A stretch of 64,000 nucleotides of DNA from the NCBI RefSeq assembly GCF_002072175.1, contig NZ_MVIV01000002.1, positions 186,001-250,000 on the forward strand. The letters run 5' to 3'. Source of the DNA: Actinomyces gaoshouyii (GTDB taxonomy: Bacteria > Actinomycetota > Actinomycetes > Actinomycetales > Actinomycetaceae). A model generated the notes under the pieces. The model did not search any database. It was given only the letters and a program-made list of their open reading frames with translations, and had not been told where the DNA came from. A program made the position numbers and the translations under genes. Shown piece by piece: positions 8,744 to 16,862 of this stretch (positions within the stretch are counted from its first letter, which is position 1; every line of letters starts with the position of its first letter).

Positions 8744-9232
8744 ATGGCGACTCCGGAATTCATCCTGGCCCTGCGTGAGAGAATCGGCCACGATCAGTTG
8801 TGGCTGCCGGGGGTCAGCGTGGTCGTCGTCGCCGGGGATGGGCGACTGCTGCTCGGGCGGCGCGCCGACAACGGCCAGTGGGCGGTGGTCTCGGGGAGTC
8901 CCGAGCCGGGCGAGCAGCCGGGCGCGGCGGCGGTCCGCGAGTGCCTGGAGGAAACCGGGGTGGCGATCGAGCTGCTGGGCCTGACGCATGTGGGAGCGGG
9001 TGAGCCGAAGACCTTCCCCAACGGCGACCGCTGCGTCTTCATGGACATCGACTTCGTGGCGCGGCCCGCGGCCGGGGCGGGGCTCGCGAGGGTGGCCGAT
9101 GACGAGTCGACGCAGGTCGGCTGGTTCGCGCCGGACGCGCTGCCCGAGCCCCTCATGGGCTCGGCGCTCCGCCGCATCCGCGCCGCCCAGGCCTGGTTGG
9201 CCAGTCCCACCGCCCCCACCGCCTTCGACTGA
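8744..9232 (+). CDS. Nudix hydrolase
   Basis: This 162-aa protein has an intact Nudix box, G-x5-E-x7-REUxEExGU, read as GSPEPGE…RECLEETGV at about residues 46-68. The WAVVSGSPEPGE approach is typical of ADP-ribose/dNTP-cleaving or MutT-like members. The substrate is not predictable. The gene stands alone 150 bp after the feo operon. The ATG at 8744 gives a family-typical start; the following TAGACTCG-like leader is not informative. Confidence 0.88.
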   Translation: MATPEFILALRERIGHDQLWLPGVSVVVVAGDGRLLLGRRADNGQWAVVSGSPEPGEQPGAAAVRECLEETGVAIELLGLTHVGAGEPKTFPNGDRCVFMDIDFVARPAAGAGLARVADDESTQVGWFAPDALPEPLMGSALRRIRAAQAWLASPTAPTAFD

Positions 9233-9340
9233 CCCCTCCCCCCTATCAGCGAGACCGGTCGAAAATAGGATCGAGACCGGTCCGCCCCGGTGGCGATCAC
9301 GACGGCGCGCCCCGCGACGGCCGAGCCCGCGCACCCGGCC

Positions 9341-10660
9341 TCACCGCGGAGGCTCGATCACCAGCGGCGCCTCACCGGGGGCGATCACGACGGCGCGCGG
9401 CGCGGGAACCAGATCGAGCTCGACGCGCAGGCGCTCCCCCTGCTCACCGACGGCGTCATAGCGCAGGTGCTCATCGGTCAGCCCCGCGATCTCCGTGCGG
9501 GCGCGCACGAGCCAGGGGTGACGGCGCCGCAGCCCGATGAGGTCCTGGTGCAGGCGGAGCATCGGCGCTCCCAATGGCGAGAGGCCCTCCGGGGCGGTGG
9601 GCAGCGGCGGGCGGATCTCGTCGTCGCCGCCGATCTCATCGCGCTTGACGCCGGTGAAGGCCTGCTCGTCCCCGTAGTAGATGGAGGGGACGCCGCCCAC
9701 GGTCATGAGGATGACGACGGCGAGGGCCGCCTTGGACGGCCCCACGCGGCTGGCGATGCGGGTGACGTCGTGGTTGCCCACGAAGGTGGCGGGCAGGAAG
9801 GCGCCCATGAATTCGTTGTGGCGCTTGAGGCACCAGTCGAGCTCGAAGAAGTTGGCGTCGTTGAGCGAGCTCCAGACGGCCTTCCACAGCTCGTACTGGG
9901 TGAGGCTGTCCACACCGGAGGCCTCGACGATTCCCGCGTAGTCGCCGTGGATGACCTCGGCCATGAACCAGGCGCTGGGGTGGCGCTCGCGCACCGCGGG
10001 CAGGACGCGGGCCCAGAAGGCGGGCGGGACGGCGTAGGCGGCGTCCAGCCTCCAGGCGGTGGCGCCGCGGTCGAGCCAATGGTTCATGACGTCGCCCACG
10101 AGCCGGGCGGTCTCGGGGCTGTCGTGGTTGAGGATGGGCAGCGAGCCGTGCCCCTCGAAGACCGCATAGGAGTCGTCCGCCCCGGCTGACTCAGCGAAGC
10201 GGAAGAGCTCGCGCTCCGCGCCGCCGGCCAGCGCCGCCTGGAACAGGGGGTGGTCGTAGCCGACGTGGTTGAAGACACCGTCGAGCATGAGGGCCAGGCC
10301 CCTCCTCCGGCAGGCCTCGGCGAGGCGGTCGAAGGCGGCGGCGTCGCCCAGGCGCGGGTCGATGGCGAAGTGGTCGGTGGTGTCGTAGCCGTGGGTGGCC
10401 GAGCGGAAGATCGGCCCGAGGGACAGGCCGTTGACGCCGAGCTCGACGGCGTAGTCGAGCCAGGGCTCCAGGCGGTCGAGGCGGGCGGGGGCTTCGGGAT
10501 CGGGCGCGGAGGGCGCCTCCCCCGGGGAGGCTCCCTCTCCTGCGGCGGGCCGTATCGGCGCCCCGGTGGCCCCCAGCGGGTAGATCTGCCACCAGATCGC
10601 GTGATCCACCCATGCGGGGCCTCGGCTCGATGGGCTCGTTCCAAGCTGATCGGGACTCAT
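9341..10660 (-). CDS. Alpha-amylase family (GH13) protein, 439 aa
   Basis: A GH13 catalytic barrel with all three acidic positions: nucleophile Asp in WRLDAAYA, acid/base Glu in FMAEVIHG and Asp in FVGNHDVTR. Region I is DGVFNHVG. There is no signal peptide, so the enzyme should be cytoplasmic and act on maltodextrin or glycogen fragments. The C-terminal domain is short. The ATG at 10660 gives MSPDQLGTSP and then the barrel start HAIWWQIYPLG; the longer open frame upstream lacks family character. A near repeat of the gene's last coding bases lies just beyond its stop (9291-9310 versus 9379-9398). Confidence 0.85.
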   Translation of the reverse strand: MSPDQLGTSPSSRGPAWVDHAIWWQIYPLGATGAPIRPAAGEGASPGEAPSAPDPEAPARLDRLEPWLDYAVELGVNGLSLGPIFRSATHGYDTTDHFAIDPRLGDAAAFDRLAEACRRRGLALMLDGVFNHVGYDHPLFQAALAGGAERELFRFAESAGADDSYAVFEGHGSLPILNHDSPETARLVGDVMNHWLDRGATAWRLDAAYAVPPAFWARVLPAVRERHPSAWFMAEVIHGDYAGIVEASGVDSLTQYELWKAVWSSLNDANFFELDWCLKRHNEFMGAFLPATFVGNHDVTRIASRVGPSKAALAVVILMTVGGVPSIYYGDEQAFTGVKRDEIGGDDEIRPPLPTAPEGLSPLGAPMLRLHQDLIGLRRRHPWLVRARTEIAGLTDEHLRYDAVGEQGERLRVELDLVPAPRAVVIAPGEAPLVIEPPR

Positions 10661-10872
10661 GCGGTGAGCGTACCCATCGATCGGGGCCGGGGATGAGGAA
10701 CCGCGGAGCACCGCGAGCACGGTCCCGCCCGACGCCAGGGCGCCCCTGGACCGGTGCGCCCGAGGCCCGGCGGACCGCGCGGCCAGGGGCGGGAGCGGGG
10801 CCTTGAAGACCAAGGCGTGAGAACTGTCCCTGCTCGAGGGGGTGCGCCGAAGGATACGATCGGGCAACAATA

Positions 10873-12471
10873 GTGAGCATGCTCGCCACCGTTGCCCTGC
10901 CAGCCCTGCAGATCGTCCTGATCCTCGTCGTCGGATTCCTCGCGTGGCGCGCCGTCCAAGTGGCGGCCCAGGCACGATCGGAGGCTCAGGCAGCCAGGTC
11001 GGAGGCCTCCGCAGCCCGCGCAGCAGCGTCCGGCTCGGGTGGGGGCGTGCCGCCGGAGGCTCTGTCCCGGATCGAGGAGCAGTTGCGCCGATTGGGCGCC
11101 GCACGGGCAGCGGACGCAGGCGAGCAGCATCACGCGGCTCCCAGCGAGCGGCTGATGAGCGAGAAGGCGGACGCCTACCGCGGCTTCCTGCGGGAGATCG
11201 CCTCCGAGAACACGTATATCGGTACCGGCCTGCCCGTGCGGATCTCCGATGCCGCCGAGGAGGCGCTGAGCCGTCTGCGCTCGGTGACCGTGCTCATGGG
11301 CTCGGAGGAGATCCTGCGCTCGCTGCGGAACTTTTCGATCATCCGCGGCCAGCGGCCCCGCACGCGGTGGACTGAGCCGGCGATCATGGCCTACGCGCGC
11401 CTCCAGGTATGCCTCGTGCAGGCGATCCGCCGTGACCTGGACACCGCCAGCGAGCCCTTGAGCCCGGAGGAGACCTGGGCCTCGATGAGCGCGGGGACGG
11501 CCGATCCCGCCTTCCGCCTGGCCATGCTCACCCCGATCTCGGAGGTGCTGCACCATGCGGGTCAGGACCTGTCCCTCTACGATCTGCGCGAGGAGCCGAC
11601 GGCGCACGCGTGGCGCTCGGCGGCCAGCGCGCGCTCGGCGGCCAGCGCGCGGTCGGCGGCCAGCGCCTCATCGGCGCAGCGGGCGCAGACCGGCCCGATC
11701 ACCCCGATCGAGCAGCCCATCGCAGTCGAGCCCACCGCGCGGTCGGCCTCCGGGTCGGCGTCCGCTCCCGTGGCCGAGCGCGCCGCTGAGCCCATCGCCA
11801 CCGCGCTCCAGGCCGAGCCCACCACCTACCAGCAGCGCATCAACCGGCCCGAGCCAACCGATTACGGGACGCACGGGCGCGCGTCAGCCGGCAGCGCCCC
11901 CTCCGCCGCGGCCCCAGAGGCGGCCGCCCCCGTCGCGGCGGACCCGGGTCCGGCCAGCGCCTCGTCGCGCAGCAGCACCACCCAGATCCCGCCCACCGAG
12001 GCGACGATTCCCGACACCGTGTCCTCGCCGACGGCACCGGGAGCCGCCTCGCGGCGCCCCGTCCACGCCCCGGGGCGCGCAACGCACAGGTCGGCGGCCT
12101 CCTCGCCCACGGTGAGGCTGTCAGCCTCCTCCCCCTCGTCCATGACCGTGTCGGTGTCCTCGGCCGCCTCGGCGGCCTCCTCGCCCACCGCCTCCGGCCC
12201 GGCGGCCGGAGCCGATGAGCCCTCCGCCCCGGCCAGGCGCGGCCCGAGCCGGCCCGGCGCCCGCGGGCAGGCCGCCGCGGGACGAGCGAGGGCGGCTGCG
12301 GGGGCCGGATCCGCCTCCTCCTGGTCCCAGGCCGACGGCGCCCGCCCCCAGTGGGGCCTGCGTCAGTTCGCGCAGGAGAGCCAGTCGGGCCGAGGCAGGT
12401 CCGGCTCTTCCGGCTCCCAGGACCGTTCGGGCCGCCCGCGGCCGGGGCGGGTCACCGCTCCCAGGAAGTAG
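10873..12471 (+). CDS. Membrane-anchored protein with conserved core and long low-complexity tail (unrecognised)
   Basis: The 532-aa product is not a family I recognise. Residues about 8-28 form one membrane helix, followed by an Ala/Arg/Glu/Ser segment (30-55) likely to be coiled coil. A compact, well-ordered region at about 65-235 contains ERLMSEKADAYRGFLREIAS and SITMLTPISEVLHHAGQDLSLYDL-like helices. The remaining 300 residues are Ala/Ser/Pro-rich and probably disordered, including repeats of RSAASA (about 245-265). The start is GTG 10873 or ATG 10879. The topology suggests an N-in anchor with a large cytoplasmic part or, if reversed, an envelope protein. Confidence 0.7.
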   Translation: MSMLATVALPALQIVLILVVGFLAWRAVQVAAQARSEAQAARSEASAARAAASGSGGGVPPEALSRIEEQLRRLGAARAADAGEQHHAAPSERLMSEKADAYRGFLREIASENTYIGTGLPVRISDAAEEALSRLRSVTVLMGSEEILRSLRNFSIIRGQRPRTRWTEPAIMAYARLQVCLVQAIRRDLDTASEPLSPEETWASMSAGTADPAFRLAMLTPISEVLHHAGQDLSLYDLREEPTAHAWRSAASARSAASARSAASASSAQRAQTGPITPIEQPIAVEPTARSASGSASAPVAERAAEPIATALQAEPTTYQQRINRPEPTDYGTHGRASAGSAPSAAAPEAAAPVAADPGPASASSRSSTTQIPPTEATIPDTVSSPTAPGAASRRPVHAPGRATHRSAASSPTVRLSASSPSSMTVSVSSAASAASSPTASGPAAGADEPSAPARRGPSRPGARGQAAAGRARAAAGAGSASSWSQADGARPQWGLRQFAQESQSGRGRSGSSGSQDRSGRPRPGRVTAPRK

Positions 12472-12520
12472 GGCCCCGGCTCATCGCATCACGTCCCGGC
12501 GAACCGCGAGAGGCAGGCCG

Positions 12521-12560
12521 ACGGCGCCCGCCGCCCCATCCACGGGGCGGCGGGCGCCGT
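12521..12560. terminator. Bidirectional hairpin between convergent genes
   Basis: A perfect 17-bp inverted repeat (12521-12537 and 12544-12560, ACGGCGCCCGCCGCCCC and its complement) encloses the 6-nt loop ATCCAC. No T-run follows on either strand, as is common in high-GC actinobacteria. It sits 50 bp after the stop of the plus-strand gene and 50 bp before the stop of the minus-strand immunity-like gene, so it can end both transcripts. Confidence 0.8.
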
Positions 12561-12609
12561 CGTCGAGGTGCTCGCGGCCACCGCTCAGCCGGTGACGCCG
12601 CGCCATCAG

Positions 12610-13062
12610 TTACTGCGCCGGGCGCATCCAATCGGGGATGGTGCCGGGGTCCCGGGGGAAGTGGGAGAGCTCGTCAGCGCAATCCTTGGCGCTCACAGGC
12701 GGGTCGAGATCGGGCTTGCGGTCGTAGTCGACGTTGACGCTCAAACGGTAGCTCGGGGCGGTCATGGTCAAGTGCGCCCAGGTCCATGTTCCGCCGCGGG
12801 GGTGGGCCATGGCCACGCGCAGCTGCACGGCCTCGTGGACGATCTCGCCGGGGATGACATTGTCCTGCTGGGCCCCGTTGATGAGGGCGGTGGTCCGAGC
12901 GGACGCGCGCAGGCCGACAGCCTCGATCTCGATGCCGGCCTCGGTGGCGCCGACCTGCTCCATGAACGCGGCGAGGTTGCCCTGGAGGCCGCCGATCGCC
13001 TGCGACTGGGCCTCAAGGCCTCCGCCCATGGGCCCCATGCCGCCCATCATGTCCATGCCCAT
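12610..13062 (-). CDS. Immunity-like protein, copy 1 of a local family
   Basis: The 150-aa protein has a Met/Gly-rich start (MGMDMMGGMGPMGGG) and then a core shared with three other loci at 13.9-17.5 kb. The shared elements are EIEAVGLRASA, a W-T-WA-L block (TWTWAHLTM), YRLSVNVDYDRKPDLDPP, CADELSHFPRD and IPDWMRP. This order is seen in DUF600/YezG-like immunity proteins, which neutralise nuclease toxins, but that family name is my inference. Its neighbours (EccC fragment, nuclease toxin) support the immunity role. It has no toxin directly attached. Confidence 0.65.
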   Translation of the reverse strand: MGMDMMGGMGPMGGGLEAQSQAIGGLQGNLAAFMEQVGATEAGIEIEAVGLRASARTTALINGAQQDNVIPGEIVHEAVQLRVAMAHPRGGTWTWAHLTMTAPSYRLSVNVDYDRKPDLDPPVSAKDCADELSHFPRDPGTIPDWMRPAQ

Positions 13063-13192
13063 CTTCGGTCTCCATTCGTAGGTGTCATGAGTTCAAGTGC
13101 TGTGACTCGTCTACGGTATCCGCAATCGCACCATGGCACCATCAGTATCGGGAATCTGGCGCATGCATGGGCGGGGCAGAAGGCCAACATCG

Positions 13193-13534
13193 TCACGCCT
13201 CCGGCGAGAAGCAAGCGGCCTGCGCGATGCGCGGGCGCCTGCCGCGCTGGACCCAGCTCCCCCGACCGGGGGGCATGCGGGCCGGACGGGTTCCTCCCAG
13301 GAGGGCGCCCTCATGGCGGTCGCCATCCATGAGGAATCCGGTTCCGCCATTGTCTCGCAGCGCCAGGAGGACGGGATCGTACATGGCATGCGAGGCGCCG
13401 GCGGTGGGGCGGGCGAGGACGACGTTGAGTCGCAGGTCCCTGGCTGAGGGCAGGTGGGGGACGATGGGAGACAGGATGTTGGTCCCTCCGGAGGAGAGGA
13501 TGTCGTAGTCATCGATGACGAGGACGATCCGCCG
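13193..13534 (-). pseudogene. C-terminal fragment of a type VII secretion ATPase (EccC-like)
   Basis: The frame read on the minus strand gives about 113 residues matching the last FtsK/SpoIIIE-type ATPase domain of EccC/EssC proteins. It has the Walker B strand VLVIDDYD, then LPSARDLRLNVVLARPTAG, the YDPVLLALRD segment, and the family's closing motif MDGDRHEGALLGG followed by RPARMPPGRG. No Walker A or earlier ATPase domain is present. Homology begins abruptly at about 13534, right against another fragment, so this is a truncated remnant. No other ESX genes were found in the window. Confidence 0.75.
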
Positions 13535-13556
13535 CGAGGAGAACGGCAGCGCCGTC

Positions 13557-13880
13557 ATGCTCTTCGACGATGCCGACGCGCTCACACCGGCGCTCCACGT
13601 GCCACGCCCCTTCATCGTCTCCGACCCGCGCGAGGTCCTGAGGCTGCACGACGTCGACCTACCGCCGGAGTGGCGGCCGGTCATCCTCACCGTGTGCACA
13701 GTGGGCGCCGGCGAGCTCTTCGACCCGTACCTGGACATCGTCCAGGACGCCGCCATCATGAGCGGCGGGATCGTTTCCCTCAACGGTCGCCGCATGCCCC
13801 CGCCCGAGGACTGGCCGTGGCATCGCGGGGCCGATGGGCGCTGGGAGCCCGACCCGGGCCTGCCCGGGGCTAGGCGATAG
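13557..13880 (+). CDS. Hypothetical protein, probably a truncated gene remnant
   Basis: The 107-aa frame starts at ATG 13557 (an earlier in-frame start lies at 13515). It reads like real protein (LRLHDVDLPPEWRPVIL, GGIVSLNGRRMPPPEDWPW), but I know no family. It begins where the EccC fragment on the opposite strand ends and stops within 12 bp of the convergent membrane-immunity gene. The missing ribosome binding site and abrupt junction suggest the 3' part of a rearranged gene. Confidence 0.4.
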   Translation: MLFDDADALTPALHVPRPFIVSDPREVLRLHDVDLPPEWRPVILTVCTVGAGELFDPYLDIVQDAAIMSGGIVSLNGRRMPPPEDWPWHRGADGRWEPDPGLPGARR

Positions 13881-14979
13881 GACGGTCGGTCAGCGCCAGG
13901 TAAAGGCCTACCGTCATGAGGCTGGCCACCGGCATGAGCAGGAGCGGGACGATGATCGTGACGCCGAGGATCCAGGTGAGGGCCCACAGGACGACGCAGA
14001 GGGCGGCCACGCCTCCCGCGTCCTGCATGGTGCGGAAGGAGATCCTCAGTGAGGACCGCACCCCGCCTCGCCCCTCCATGCACACCACGGGCGCCGCCTG
14101 GAAGAAGAACAGGGTGACGAACAGTGGTACGAGGCCGACGACGAAAGCGACAATGTACCCGGGAACGAGAAGGATCGTGAGCAGCGCGGTCCGCACGGGC
14201 TGAAGAGGAAGGAGCCTCCTCGCCCACCTCGGGTCCCCGGGGCGGGCGGCCCGCAGCGCCGCCCAATCGCACGCTGTGATCGTCAGGGCAATGATGACCA
14301 ATGCGGAGATAACGCTGACGAAAGCGGCGGCGTCACCATCGAGGACAGCGTTGACGAGCCGCGGGGTGCCGACCACCACCACCCCGCCACTCAGTGGGAT
14401 CGCCGCCATCAGCGGATGGCGCGCGAATGTCCTCCACGCCCAGCGCCAGAGCGCGCCGACCCGCGGCGGGCGGGGCCGAGCCGGGGCTACCATCGGCGCC
14501 CCTGGCACCGCCGCCATGCCGGGAGCACCGGACGTCTCCGCGATAACCATCCCGGGCCGCATCCACTCCGGTACCGCCGTCGCCTCACGGGGGAACCGCC
14601 GCAGTTCCTGAGCGACGTCGGCGGGGGTCATCGGCGGGGCGAGCACCGGGGCGCGGTTGTAGTCGACCTCCATGCTCAACCGGTCATCCGGGGTGGCGAG
14701 CTCCAACCGCGCGCAGGTCCACGCACCCCGCGAGGGATCAGCCATCGCGGTGCGCAGGCCGACCACTGCCTGGATGAGAGGGGGCGGAACCGCGTCGGCA
14801 TGCCAGGCGCCATCGATGAGGACCGCGGAGTGGGCGCTGAACCGCAGCCCGACGGCCTCGACGTTGATGCCGAGCTGCGCCGCGCCGGTATCACGCAGGT
14901 AACCGGCGAGCAGGCTCTCGACGTCGCTGATCGCCTGGTTCCGCGCAGCGGCGCCGCCGGGGCTCGGATGGTCCATCAT
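13870..14979 (-). CDS. Immunity-like domain fused to a multi-helix membrane domain (copy 2)
   Basis: The 369-aa protein has residues 1-135 homologous to the local immunity family (INVEAVGLRFSAHSA, GAWTCARLEL, DRLSMEVDYNRAPVLAPP, AQELRRFPRE, VPEWMRP). A Pro/Ala linker and about 200 residues with four or five hydrophobic helices follow, the latter starting LWRWAWRTFARHPLMAAIP. The membrane part resembles glycerophosphodiesterase-type or DUF-class integral proteins only loosely. An immunity module carried on a membrane anchor could act against a toxin crossing or damaging the membrane. The start is ATG 14979 or 14976. Confidence 0.65.
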   Translation of the reverse strand: MMDHPSPGGAAARNQAISDVESLLAGYLRDTGAAQLGINVEAVGLRFSAHSAVLIDGAWHADAVPPPLIQAVVGLRTAMADPSRGAWTCARLELATPDDRLSMEVDYNRAPVLAPPMTPADVAQELRRFPREATAVPEWMRPGMVIAETSGAPGMAAVPGAPMVAPARPRPPRVGALWRWAWRTFARHPLMAAIPLSGGVVVVGTPRLVNAVLDGDAAAFVSVISALVIIALTITACDWAALRAARPGDPRWARRLLPLQPVRTALLTILLVPGYIVAFVVGLVPLFVTLFFFQAAPVVCMEGRGGVRSSLRISFRTMQDAGGVAALCVVLWALTWILGVTIIVPLLLMPVASLMTVGLYLALTDRPIA

Positions 14980-15176
14980 GCTCGCTCCGATGATGCCTTC
15001 TCCTCCGCAAGAGTCGTATCAAGGACGGGACAACGCTACCTGCCGCTCAGGACTCCGTGCCACCGAGAACCGGGGGCGCTCCTGCTGCGACCCGCCCCGC
15101 GAGGTCTCGACGGCGCGGATGGAGCGCCTGCCATTCCTGGTGAGACGGTTGGGGCCCTGGGCCGGGTGGTTCGGAG

Positions 15177-15989
15177 GTGATCAGGCGGCATGTGGAGCAG
15201 CGGCGGGTGGCTGGTGATGCTGATGGGTTCAATCGGGCTCATCGCCCGGAGTTGCCTGAGGGGGTTGAGCGTCGTCGGGTGGATGTTTCGGTTGGTGATG
15301 CGCTGATGCCTGGGGCTCGTACGCCGTTTGGTCGTGGTGTGGATTTGGAGCCCAATGCGGTCTACCATGTGGAAGGCAGGGGTGACTATTACACTGATGC
15401 GTCTGGGCAGATCAGGCATGCGGAGTTGTCGTCGGCTGTGGAGCGGTTCCATGTGTGGGGTGAGCGGGTCAATCCGATGAATAAGGACTTGAATGATCCG
15501 TTGCCGAATGTGACGTACACGGTGGATGGGACGTTCCATTACACGACTGATGGGGCGGGGCGCACGGTGCTGGTGGAGGCTGATGGGTTCGAGGTGGCGC
15601 AGTGGCGCAAGCGTTCGAAGAGCATGCAGGCCCAGATCGGCAAGCTCGGCGGGGACAGCGGGTATCAGGGCGGTCATCTGGCTGGTTCCCGGTTCGGGGG
15701 CGGCCCGGAGGAGATCAATGTGTGGCCGATGCGCGAGGGCATCAACGGCAACTACGTTAGTAGTTTCTACCGGTTGGAGGACTACTTCGCGAAGAACATC
15801 GGGAACATCGAGAAGATCGTGATCGACGTCAAGTACAACACGATACCCGATGTGGCGCCGGGCGGGTCACTGAACGACCTGGGCCCCAGCGACACTGGCA
15901 CACCCAACCCCGACAGAACACCGGAGAGTTACCATGTCTCATGGGAAGAAAACGGGGTGGTACAGACTCCTCAACGCTTCACCAATTAA
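15177..15989 (+). CDS. Orphan polymorphic-toxin module, DNA/RNA non-specific endonuclease type
   Basis: The 270-aa frame (GTG 15177) has a toxin C-terminal domain but no secretion or pre-toxin domain. The two strand repeats NAVYHVEGRGDYYTD and VTYTVDGTFHYTTDG precede the nuclease signature GGHLAGSRFGG (about 162-172) and INVWPMREGINGN, as in the Endonuclea_NS_2 group used by LXG/T7SS toxins. A conserved YHVSWEENG tail closes it. Base composition is clearly more A/T-rich than in flanking genes, pointing to transfer. An in-frame TGA at 15141 shows that no long toxin lies upstream. An immunity gene follows after 41 bp. Confidence 0.75.
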   Translation: MIRRHVEQRRVAGDADGFNRAHRPELPEGVERRRVDVSVGDALMPGARTPFGRGVDLEPNAVYHVEGRGDYYTDASGQIRHAELSSAVERFHVWGERVNPMNKDLNDPLPNVTYTVDGTFHYTTDGAGRTVLVEADGFEVAQWRKRSKSMQAQIGKLGGDSGYQGGHLAGSRFGGGPEEINVWPMREGINGNYVSSFYRLEDYFAKNIGNIEKIVIDVKYNTIPDVAPGGSLNDLGPSDTGTPNPDRTPESYHVSWEENGVVQTPQRFTN

Positions 15990-16030
15990 CCAATAATTCT
16001 GCACTTGCACCCGACCGGAGGTGATTGATT

Positions 16031-16588
16031 GTGTCCAATATCGAAGAATCAATATCTGCGATGATATCAGCGTGGATGAAGGAAAATGCGTTCGATCGGA
16101 TCGAACTCGAGACGAACTCTCTCGCGCTGATGAGTCAGGATGCAGCATGGTACTGGAGAGGTGACGAGGAGAGAGTATTCACGACTGTGCCCGCAGAGTT
16201 GGCGTTCTTGGTGGGTGACTTGCATAAGTTTCAGGTTCTGCCGGATCGGGGTGGTTGGACATGGGCGCGATTGCGGATGGATGCCTCGGAGTGGGTGCTG
16301 CACTCTGAGTTCGATTGGATGCGCGAACCTCATTTCGACCCGCCCTTCGAATACATCCCGGCGGATTGCGCAGCGGAGTTGGATCTGCGTCCTCGCTCGG
16401 CGGAATGGATCCCCGAATGGATGGCCGCCGGGATCGCCCGTCAGGAGAGGCATCAGGCCGCCCTGGCCCGGCGCCGCCAACGCGACCGCGCCCGCCGGGC
16501 CGCTAAGAGAGCCGAGAAAGAAGCCAAAGAGGCCCAGCAGGCCGAGGTAGCCGATCAGGAAGGGGACGGCTCGACACCGACGCGGTGA
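16031..16588 (+). CDS. Cognate immunity-like protein (copy 3)
   Basis: This 185-aa protein directly follows the nuclease toxin and belongs to the same family as the copies at 12.6 and 13.9 kb. Shared elements are a WTWARLRM block, EFDWMREPHFDPPF, CAAELDLRPRS and WIPEWMAAG. A highly charged helical tail follows (residues about 140-175, rich in Arg, Ala, Lys and Glu). The GTG at 16031 was chosen because GGAGGTGAT (16017-16025) lies 5 nt before it; a TTG at 16025 is in the same frame. It probably binds and blocks the upstream nuclease. Confidence 0.75.
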   Translation: MSNIEESISAMISAWMKENAFDRIELETNSLALMSQDAAWYWRGDEERVFTTVPAELAFLVGDLHKFQVLPDRGGWTWARLRMDASEWVLHSEFDWMREPHFDPPFEYIPADCAAELDLRPRSAEWIPEWMAAGIARQERHQAALARRRQRDRARRAAKRAEKEAKEAQQAEVADQEGDGSTPTR

Positions 16589-16622
16589 GCCCTGTGGAGC
16601 ATGGTGCTCCGGGAATGCGTGA

Positions 16623-16862
16623 TTGGTGGGGCCGGTGTCATTCGAGCGGAGGGTCCGCGATGATCCTGGGAACTACAGGGACATACGCATCGCAGTCAAG
16701 TACGCCGACCCTGGTATCACCTCGCCCACCGGGCCCCTCAAAGGCCTCGACCCCACAGCCCGCATACCGGAGAAGTTCGATGTCTCCTGGATTAATTCTA
16801 AAGGCTTTCCCGATAGGAGTATTTTTCCGAATGAGGCTATTTCTGAGGGTGGTGTGCGTTAA
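16623..16862 (+). pseudogene. Remnant of a second nuclease-toxin C-terminus
   Basis: The frame after an in-frame TGA (16620-16622) gives about 79 residues that align with the end of the nuclease toxin at 15.2-16.0 kb. YRDIRIAVKYADPG parallels EKIVIDVKYNTIPD, and PEKFDVSWINSKG parallels PESYHVSWEENG. The nuclease active site is absent, so it is not functional. Its TAA overlaps the ATG of the next immunity gene (TAATG), showing that an original toxin-immunity pair was displaced, a pattern known for polymorphic toxin cassettes. Confidence 0.7.

Noticed and set aside
10657-11607. Long minus-strand frame opposite the membrane-anchored gene
   Set aside because: It mirrors the coding bias of the plus-strand gene, has no ribosome binding site and no protein-family character.
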